Below are positions 1 through 64,000 of a DNA stretch of 64,000 nt, piece by piece. The position numbers were made by a program, and so were the translations under genes. Source of the stretch: Ascaphus truei (taxonomy: Eukaryota; Chordata; Amphibia; Anura; Ascaphidae); the NCBI GenBank assembly GCA_036426205.1, contig CM071569.1, forward strand, positions 1,454,354 to 1,518,353. Reading direction: 5' to 3'. Every line of letters begins with the position of its first letter. The stretch's first letter is position 1. The notes beneath the pieces are model-generated. The model made no database searches. It was given only the letters and a program-made list of their open reading frames with translations, and was not told the origin of the DNA.

Positions 1-84
1 ACCTGTAATATTAGTGGCCCTTGAGGACTGGAGTGGCCCTTGAGGACTGGAGTGGCCCTTGAGGACTGGAGGGGCCCACCCCTG
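1..84. mobile_element. end of a hAT-like foldback MITE with triplicated 19-bp segment
   Basis: The segment 'agtggcccttgaggactgg' occurs three times in tandem (13-69), followed by a terminal ggcccacccctg. The same terminal sequence bounds the foldback MITEs at 44425 and 45689, so this is the 3' end of one copy that has expanded locally. Confidence 0.6.
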
Positions 85-1012
85 GGGATTCCCAAGGAAT
101 TCAAACACATTTCTCTGATCTCCAGGGACCCTTCGGTTGCTGGTATATTATCCCTTACACCTTAAAGACCTGTCCGGGGAGCTGCGTGGCAGCCTCCGCT
201 CAGGAAGCCACGAGAACTTTCTGTTGGTGACCACAGACACGAAACACCCACGAGAGGCCACAGAAACGGCCACGGGTCCCTTCCTGACCCTATCTCGTCT
301 GCAGCAGGGTATCCAGAGACTGCTCGGGGTGGGTTTACAATGCGAGCAGGTGGGGATGTGCCAAGTAGGGGGCTGACCAGTGAGCGATTTTCCCAAACAG
401 GGGGTGTAGGACGGACTTTGTCATGCACCTTCTAATCTCAGAGTAACTATCTACAGGCCCCTTGGGCAGCAAAGTTAAAAGCCCATCACTGCAGGAGGGA
501 CCGGCACTGAAACGGTTAAAATAATCATTGTGGTTTGTTTTTCTATTGTTCAATAAAACAAAAGGTGTTCATTAACATGACGTCATTACATGTACGTTTA
601 ATTAAAAATGATATGAAACTGGAAACAGGGGACCTGTTGAACCAATACTTATTAGAGGATTACTGTATGTCCACAGATGTCAACCTCCAAGGAACGATCG
701 CCATGAAATTTGGGAGTTTTGGAGCAAAATATGGCATTTTAATTAAAAAATTATTATTTTTTACTAACAAGACTTGGCAGGTAGTTAAAAAAAAAAATCA
801 GGGAGAGTCACTAGCTGCTCGCTGACATGGGATCAGTCATTGCTGGCACATGCGGTTATACTTAGGGCAGCCCCTGGTGATGTTACCTCAGGTTTCTGGG
901 AAAGGGGTGAGATAAAGCAGAACAGACACGTTAAAATGTCCATGTACCATTTTACTGACAGCTGCACACAATGTCGTTTCTAACAGCCCTTTCCATACAA
1001 GGTGCGCCGGCA
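85..1012. other. upstream DNA, no gene recognised
   Basis: Short open frames occur (for example 137-376) but none shows a recognisable domain, conserved motif or splice context. The stretch is of mixed composition with AT-rich runs near 540-800. Confidence 0.5.
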
Positions 1013-1140
1013 GTTACATCAGTCACCCCATTACATCAGTCACCCCGTTACATCAGTCACCCCGTTACATCAGTCACCCCGTTACATCAGTCACCCCGTT
1101 ACATCAGTCACCCCGTTACATTAGTCACCCCGTTACATTA
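1013..1140. repeat. 17-bp minisatellite (gttacatcagtcacccc)n
   Basis: About 7.5 near-perfect copies of a 17-bp unit. Differences are only single C/T or G/A substitutions (catta for catca in the last two copies), so the array is young. Confidence 0.92.
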
Positions 1141-1469
1141 GTGTATCTATGCTGTGGTGAACAAGTTCCCCATTGGGGAAGATTCAGACTCTGTCATCCT
1201 CTGAGCCGGGCACACATGTATTTAGGGAACGCTAAAGCGGTGTTCTCTGCTGCTCTAACATTCCCTGCGCACTCGTTTGCCAGAGAGAAATAGCAGCTCC
1301 CAGTGTGAGAAAGCAGCTCGTCTCTGTCCCATGGTTAATAATAAGACAGCAATAGCAAGGCCAGCAAATCATTGCTCTGCCAACTGGCCTTTCACTGTCC
1401 TCAATAAGTCACCAGGCAGCTCCTCGGTATCGTGCACTCGGTGACATTATGTGGCGACATTGACACTAC

Positions 1470-1605
1470 GGGGCAGATTCATCAAGTGCCGGTATGGGTT
1501 AGCGCACCCGATCCAGCGTTAACACCTATTTCCTTGAATGGGAGTTAACGGGTTAAGGGCGGCTCTTGTGCACTAACCCCGTGCTGGCGGCACTTGATGA
1601 ACCTG
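1470..1605. mobile_element. small foldback MITE
   Basis: The left end ggggcagattcatcaagtgc is inverted at the right end as gcacttgatgaacctg, with inner arms also complementary (gggttagcgcac against gtgcactaacccc). A relative with the same cagattcat-aagcacc start is at 26121-26220. There is no coding capacity. Confidence 0.65.
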
Positions 1606-2041
1606 TGTGGTTACACACCCCCTGCACCGGAGCATCCAGACAATCTATTGTGGCTCACATTGGATCTCCAGGGATTAAAGGTGAAGTCCAACTTCATACT
1701 GCAAAATGTATCGCAAGGCCCCTCTCTCTAGTAGAGTCGGACGGGAAAGTCCCGCCCTGTGCTGTATTTTCTACGTTCTCGTGTAATTAACGGCAGGGCT
1801 CAGGCTTGGAGGGAATGTAACTGGAATAGCTCAGTTACTGCTGTGACGTGGAGCCACTGAGGATAACAAATAGATCTGCCTCTCCTCTGCCCTTCACGTC
1901 CTTCTGCGAGTGGGACATACATCTTCTGACAAGTCAGGAGTCGCGACCTATATTCAATGGTGTAATCTATGCCACTCCAAAAAAGCTGTGGTTTTTTGTT
2001 GTTGACATTAGCAAAGTCTGTGAATAATTGAGGACATCTGT

Positions 2042-2250
2042 AAACATTTAAAGGAGCAATCCAAGTGTGGGGGTGGGGGGGCTAGTATCTCTCGTCTGAT
2101 TAAAGGCCCTGGTCGCCAAGGCCAATAGGAAGCCGCACCGGGTGACGTCACATCTTCCTATTGGTTGGCCCGCACGGCTCGGGAGCTTTGAAGCCGCCAA
2201 GACATAAACCCCAGCCGGAGCTGCCACTGGCACCCCCTACGGAGGTAAGT
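2042..2250 (+). other. GC-rich promoter-like segment or dispersed repeat
   Basis: The segment contains a perfect CRE core (tgacgtca, 2143-2150), CCAAT on + (2122-2126), an inverted CCAAT (attgg, 2160-2164) and a strong donor-like ggag|gtaagt at 2245. This could be an upstream promoter plus non-coding exon 4.8 kb before the STYXL2 ATG. However, the layout 'aaggagcaatccaag ... ggtaagtatct' also resembles dispersed frog repeats as I remember them. Function is not established. Confidence 0.35.
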
Positions 2251-2900
2251 ATCTGAATGGGGTTCAGCTCCGGGGGCCCCCCTAAGCTGACCTCCTATGT
2301 GGGAAAAACAAAAAGAAGAAGCCCCTGCACTTGGATTTCCTCGTTAAAGGTTCCTGCGCGGGCGGGAAAAAATCTGCTCCTAATGTCTCCAAAGAAATAA
2401 TGGGTTTGAAGGCCAATTAAGCGATGCTTATTGGAAGAATGTTTGGAAAACAATCAATAAACCAATAAACGGAGAGACTGGAGCCTTTAGTCATCAAGAA
2501 TGGTGGTGAGATCTCATATTTATCATCTCCTTTGACAGCTAAGGGGTTAAAGGAGTTTGCATCTTGTGGTATCATCGGAAGAGAAGTCGAATGAATGAAT
2601 TGGAAAGGCTGAGGCTCAACTCTACATCGGAGACTTGTAAACCGGATGAGAAGCCTCTGAGTGGATCATACAGTGGTTAGGTGGATAAGAAATGGTCAGA
2701 GGTACTATAGGCAGCAGAGAGTTGCAGTAAGTGGAGTAACCAGTGCCACAAGACCCGGCTAGGACTGGTCCCCTTCAGTGGCTTGTTTAGCATTCTGACA
2801 ACATCCAAGCAGAAAAGGGACCAAGAGGTTATCATACAGTATCTGATAGCTAAGCATTGTCCAAGCAGTGTGCCAAAGCAGCAGGGACGGAGAGTAGGCT

Positions 2901-3244
2901 CTTAGGCCAGGTCCCTGCTGGCTACTGCAGCGCCCACTGTGGCGGATGCTGCAGGGACAAGAGTCGTCCCACAATGGGGCCGAGCCCGCTGCGAGGGGGG
3001 GGGGGCACCACGCTGCGCCAACAGAAACTCCTGCTCTCAAGAAAATTGAGATCAGGAGTCATGATGGAGCGCTAGGCCACGCCCCCGGCTGTTCAGCAAA
3101 TGAGGGCGAACCTGCCGGGTGATGTCATGGCCACGCCCCCATCACTCCCCCTCCCCCTGTCTTTCTCCCTGCAGCTCACTGCAGGCCGGGGAACTCGGCC
3201 TCGCAGGCGCGCGTGCAGCGCAGGCAGCGGGGCCGTAGCCTTAG
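2901..3244. mobile_element. GC-rich MITE, family A (copy 1)
   Basis: It begins cttaggccaggtccctgctg and ends gcagcgg-ggccgtagccttag. The same ends and several internal blocks (caatgggg-cc, gtgcagcgca-acagcgg) recur at 56887-57062, which shows a dispersed non-autonomous element. This copy is longer (344 bp) because of extra internal sequence. Confidence 0.65.
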
Positions 3245-4383
3245 GCTGCAGAGAAGAGATAGTACCAGCAGGAAGAGGTAGGTGGTGCCACTTTATTAAT
3301 CATTACCGAGACCTCAAATGGGTCGCGGGGTCCAATTCTGGAGGCCACGTTTCCAAAAGGACGTAGACAAGATAGAGATGGCCTGAATAAGAGGAAGAAA
3401 GATAGTGCCGGGCTTACATAGAGAAATATTAATATAGACTAAAGGACCTTATAATGCGCACATTGGAAAAGAGGAGAGAAGGGGGGGCTGTGGTAGACAG
3501 GTTCACATTAAACAAATAAGGTGAAGGAATGAAGCTTCTTCCAGAGAGAGAGAGACCACCAAGTACCCAGGGTTGTGCTTAACAGCTGGAGGGTGGTAGA
3601 GGACATGGGGCAAATGAAAGAGTAGTAGATACACGGGATAGTTGCCCAGTAGAAGTAGTATAGGCAAACATAGTTAACGAATTAAAAAATGTTCCAGATA
3701 GACACAAGAAGATGTTTCGGGAGTAGGAAGGATTAGAGACGGTCACAGATTCTGCAGATATATACAGTCCTTGTGGCTATATGGAAATAAACAGGAGCTG
3801 CAATCTATTAGGGAATTGGATGGGGCTGGGACGTTTAAGGACGAGGTTAATGATTAGGTCTAATGACTTGGAACAAGTGGTCCAGTTGAGGCCTAATTTA
3901 AAGTCGTCCTTTCATCCCCTGTTTACAGCTTTTGCAATTTGCAACATAAGTAGTACGGTAATGTGCAGTTAACGATGCTTACATTTGCAAATGAATTCGT
4001 TACCGCACCAATAACTGCATTTTACCGCGTATCATCACAATAAATACACTCAGTGCTGCTTTTTACAGCAGAAGCCCTGCTTTTAACTATTTAGCCTCAT
4101 TGCTAAGCCAAAAGGTCAAACGCTGCAAGTTGAGGAGTATGCCAACTGTTCCTGTAATGGCAGTGCTTTCCAAACCCCCCCTCGGGACCCGCCACCAGGT
4201 TTTGGCAATGACCAATGCCCCTGCATCCAGGTGAATGCAATTTTTTTGCATATTAATAGAAGTTTAGGTGGTTGTCTCAGGAACGTGGTGTGTCCTCGGC
4301 TCACAGGGAGAAGTCTGGAAAACACTGCTGTAACGGAACAATCACAGACTTACCTTTCTTTGGAATCTCCTTCTCAACAGTCT
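3245..4383. other. non-coding upstream DNA
   Basis: I see no gene, domain or strong repeat signature. The purine-rich part (3400-3760) has short open frames only. Confidence 0.45.
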
Positions 4384-4775
4384 CCACCACGTATCCATCA
4401 TGTATCCACCACGTATCCACCACGTAACCAACACTTATCCAGAACATAACCAACGTGTATCCACCACGTATCCACCACGTAACCAACACGAATCCACCAC
4501 ATAACCAATATGTATCAACCACGTATCCACCCCGTATCCACCATGTATCCACCACGTATCCACCACTTATCCACCACATAACCAACACGTATCCACCACG
4601 TAACCAACACGTATCCACCACATAACCAACGTGTATCCACCACGTAACAACATGTATCCACCCCGTATCCACCATGTATCCACCACGTATCCACCATGTA
4701 ACCAACACGTATCCACCACATAACCACCACGTATCTACCACGTATCCACCACGTAACCAACACGTATCCACCACG
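4384..4775. repeat. 11-bp minisatellite (ccaccacgtat)n
   Basis: About 35 copies of an 11-bp unit with 'ccaacacgtat' and 'cataaccaac' variants. Because 11 is not a multiple of 3, all frames stay open, and the reverse strand reads as a 157-codon low-complexity Trp/Gly/Tyr frame (4301-4774). That frame is an artefact of the array. Confidence 0.93.
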
Positions 4776-5706
4776 ATTCTCAGACCATCTTTAAGCCCTA
4801 ACTAAAAACTTGGCTTTGCAAGGAAGCACTTGAGTACAGGTAGCCGTAGGAGAGACATACAGGATTGCTGTTGGCTCCTGTTCAGTCTTATTGTACACAA
4901 ATTATTTTTATTTATTTTATGTACAAAAATATTTTTTTTATCAAGAAAAAAATATTTATCAAGACCACATTTGGAAGTCCGGATGGCTGGTGTAAAGGCG
5001 GTCCTCAGTGCCACGTCACATATATAAGGGACAGGTTAAAGCAGTGTGTGAGAAGTGGGTGGGAAGTGACAAACCTACCAAGATGAGCAATAATATTATT
5101 TTTTCTTTTGCTTGCGACTGCATCACAAGTATGAAACGTGAAACATACACCATTCCTATCTGACCGCAGGCTAAATGGAGTCCTCCTGTATTACTGATGT
5201 TGCTGAGGGAGGTATAAGTAAGCAGAGAGAAGAATGATAGGATGTTACATGTCCAAAATATGTTGGCTGCTCAAAAAGAGAGAGCCCTGCTGCAGCTCTC
5301 CATACGTCTTGGGGGTGGGTATGTAAGGCTCTGGGTGACAGTCACGCAGTGAGTAATTAGATCTGCATTTGGTGAGTGTGTTGGTGTGTGAGTGTGTTTA
5401 GCGGAGTAGTGAGATGTAGGATTGTTGTTGTGTGTGCTATTAAATAGGTCTGCTTTTGCCTTACTTGTCCTGCGTGTAAATTATTTCACCAAACCAGAGC
5501 ATTACACACTGTGCATAGAACATGTGTTTGTGACTGTTTTGTCCCAATATAAGATGACCCCAATGGCTGAGACGGGCAAAATTCTTTGGTGGATTTGTAT
5601 TCGGATCAGCTGGTTCCTTTGGTCCGTGGATCAGTCTCAAACAGACCAAATTTGTCTTTTCCAGAATTTTTTTTTTTTAATTGCTGGCAATCTACATAAT
5701 TATATT

Positions 5707-5944
5707 AGCATGTTTTTTGTATAGCGCTGCTAGTTATACACAGCGCTTTACAGAGACGTTTTGCAGGCGCACAGGTCCCTGCCCTGTGGAGCTTACAATC
5801 TATGTTTTTGGTGCCTGAGGCACAGGGAGATAAAGTGACTTGCCCAAGGTCACAAGGAGCCGACACCGGGAATTGAACCAGGCTCCCCTGCCTCAGACTC
5901 TCGGTGCCAGTCAGTGTCTTTACTCACTGAGCCGCTCCCTCTCC
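5707..5944 (-). mobile_element. tRNA-derived CORE-SINE (MIR-like core), copy 1
   Basis: Read on the minus strand, the head contains a perfect Pol III B box (ggttcaattcc, 5869-5879). Then comes tgtgaccttgggcaagtcac with ctctgtgcctcag-like sequence, the core shared with MIR and other CORE-SINEs. The tail reads 'agattgtaagctcc ... gcgctatacaa'. A second copy at 49812-50033 aligns over the full length. The head is too diverged from a cloverleaf to be a tRNA gene. Confidence 0.85.
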
Positions 5945-6011
5945 GATCACACATGGCGGATAATTCATCCGCGGCTGCATTGTAATGAATCTGCACTCCA
6001 ATTAAATCCCA

Positions 6012-6027
6012 GGGGGGGGGGGGGGGG
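6012..6027 (+). repeat. poly-G tract
   Basis: An uninterrupted run of 16 G, likely to be length-variable and error-prone in assembly. Confidence 0.9.
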
Positions 6028-6424
6028 AGAAAGAGTGCGGATTTTTAACAATTCGCGGTGCGGAATTCGGATTCAATATGGGATCCGAGTGCCGATTCAT
6101 CAACATCCACTGGATTGTATCCAATGGCGGATTCGGATGGATCCGCTCAGATTGTTTAATACCCAATCCGCGGGTGGATTTTACCCCGTGAAACGGGTTT
6201 TGTGAAGGGAAAGCCGGGGAACGGATTTTGACAGTTCCGCCCTTTGCTACCCAATGGTTTGGACAAAAAGTGCACGGCATATTCTTACAGGTCATTCTGA
6301 AGGTCAACAATATAAAAACAATCAAATGTTTTAAATCTTTTAAAAATGTGGATTCACCATGAAATTGACGTCCCTCAGTGGTCATAACCCAGCAAGTGTC
6401 CAGGTGCAGAAATGCACCTCAGTC

Positions 6425-6535
6425 CAAATGACTGAGCCACTGATTGAGCCACCTGTGCTGAAGCAGGGATATCCGCAAAACCTGACCTGTTGATGGCTCT
6501 TGAGAACTGGAGTTGGCCGCTCCTGCATTTTCACT
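6425..6535 (-). mobile_element. hAT-like foldback MITE (family B), half copy
   Basis: Contains actgattgagccacctgtgc, gaagcagggatatcc and the terminal gagaactggagttggcc. These match the right arm of the full copies at 9171, 40726 and 44425. Confidence 0.7.
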
Positions 6536-7016
6536 AGCAGCAATACATAAACTATATGCAGTGTCCATGTTTGCAAACATTACAGTTGTTTCCATGTTCC
6601 ACATGACCACACGGTAAAATCCCCAAATAGTTTGCTATTGGTGGCATAATAAAACAGTATATTTGCCTCGTTCTTAAGCACGCCACTGTCACTTCATTAG
6701 GAACACAGCCTGTGTGCGTTTTGTTACGTTGCCTGCGCCTGCGAGATCATGGACCATGGCTGCCTGTCATTCTTCCGGCTTAAAAGACACCGAAATAACT
6801 TCTGTCCAAGAGACATTGGTGATCTTGTATAACACATGATACAGTGGCTTACCCCTTCGCTGACACTGCTTTTGCCAAGCGTAGCAGGCCTCTCTGGTAG
6901 GGAAGAGGTTAATATAGGCAAAGCGCAAAATATTTCTCTTTATTTAAAGCAATAAAAGTGCGGTCCCCCCTGCTGAATTTGGGGATAAGGAAAGTTCCCT
7001 GTGTCTTACTGCTCTC

Positions 7017-64000
<56,984 letters not shown>

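Noticed and set aside
4301..4774. 157-codon Trp/Gly/Tyr-rich frame on the minus strand
   Set aside because: It is produced by the 11-bp minisatellite; the peptide has an 11-residue period with no independent support.
5840..5944. Possible tRNA gene on the minus strand
   Set aside because: The B box is intact but no cloverleaf can be formed, and the sequence continues into a CORE-SINE body shared with a second copy.

Overview
The window is vertebrate genomic DNA, most likely from an anuran amphibian with a repeat-rich genome. This rests on the repeats: tRNA-derived CORE-SINEs with a MIR-like core, an L2-type LINE ending in an AAATAAAG-type 3' tail, an 'atagttac' repeat, and a long 'accaggaagtaatacattga' repeat that I associate from memory with frog genomes. 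Species cannot be fixed from the sequence. Introns are long, splice sites are canonical, and almost all of the DNA is transposon-derived or tandemly repeated.

One cellular gene is present and its coding region is complete: STYXL2 (DUSP27), a muscle-associated inactive dual-specificity phosphatase, on the + strand. Five coding exons lie at 7095-7204, 44151-44245, 46433-46664, 49259-49476 and 61275-64000. All junctions are GT/AG with matching phases, and together they give 3,381 nt, 1,126 codons plus TAA; the stop codon is the last three bases of the window. The phosphatase loop has Ser in place of the catalytic Cys (S225) and Asn in place of the preceding His (N224), so the product should be catalytically dead. 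The last exon alone encodes about 900 residues of acidic, Ser-rich, probably disordered tail.

Layout. 1-7094: upstream DNA with small MITEs, a 17-bp array, an 11-bp array and a CORE-SINE; no gene seen. 7205-44150: a 36.9-kb intron 1 dominated by satellites. These are a 45/46-bp array inside an L2 LINE reading frame (13.0-14.2 kb), a 22-bp array with higher-order structure (20.2-23.9 kb) and a 55-bp array (26.5-40.6 kb). The same intron holds a twin-primed L1 with intact target-site duplication (18.1-19.7 kb) and a 1.2-kb foldback element flanked by 15-bp direct repeats (24.0-25.3 kb). 44246-61274: introns 2-4 with hAT-like foldback MITEs, a second CORE-SINE, a Ty3/Gypsy element on the minus strand (about 52.05-57.2 kb; PNMA-like gag, protease, RT, RNase H, integrase; broken and carrying two nested insertions), and several microsatellites.

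Many long open frames in the window (up to 576 codons) are artefacts of tandem arrays and are not genes. I found no CRISPR array, rRNA gene or convincing tRNA gene, and no novel multi-gene system. The most interesting structures are the LINE-born minisatellite, the L1 inversion with its intact empty-site homologue elsewhere in the window, the large foldback element, and the Gypsy element with its nested insertions.
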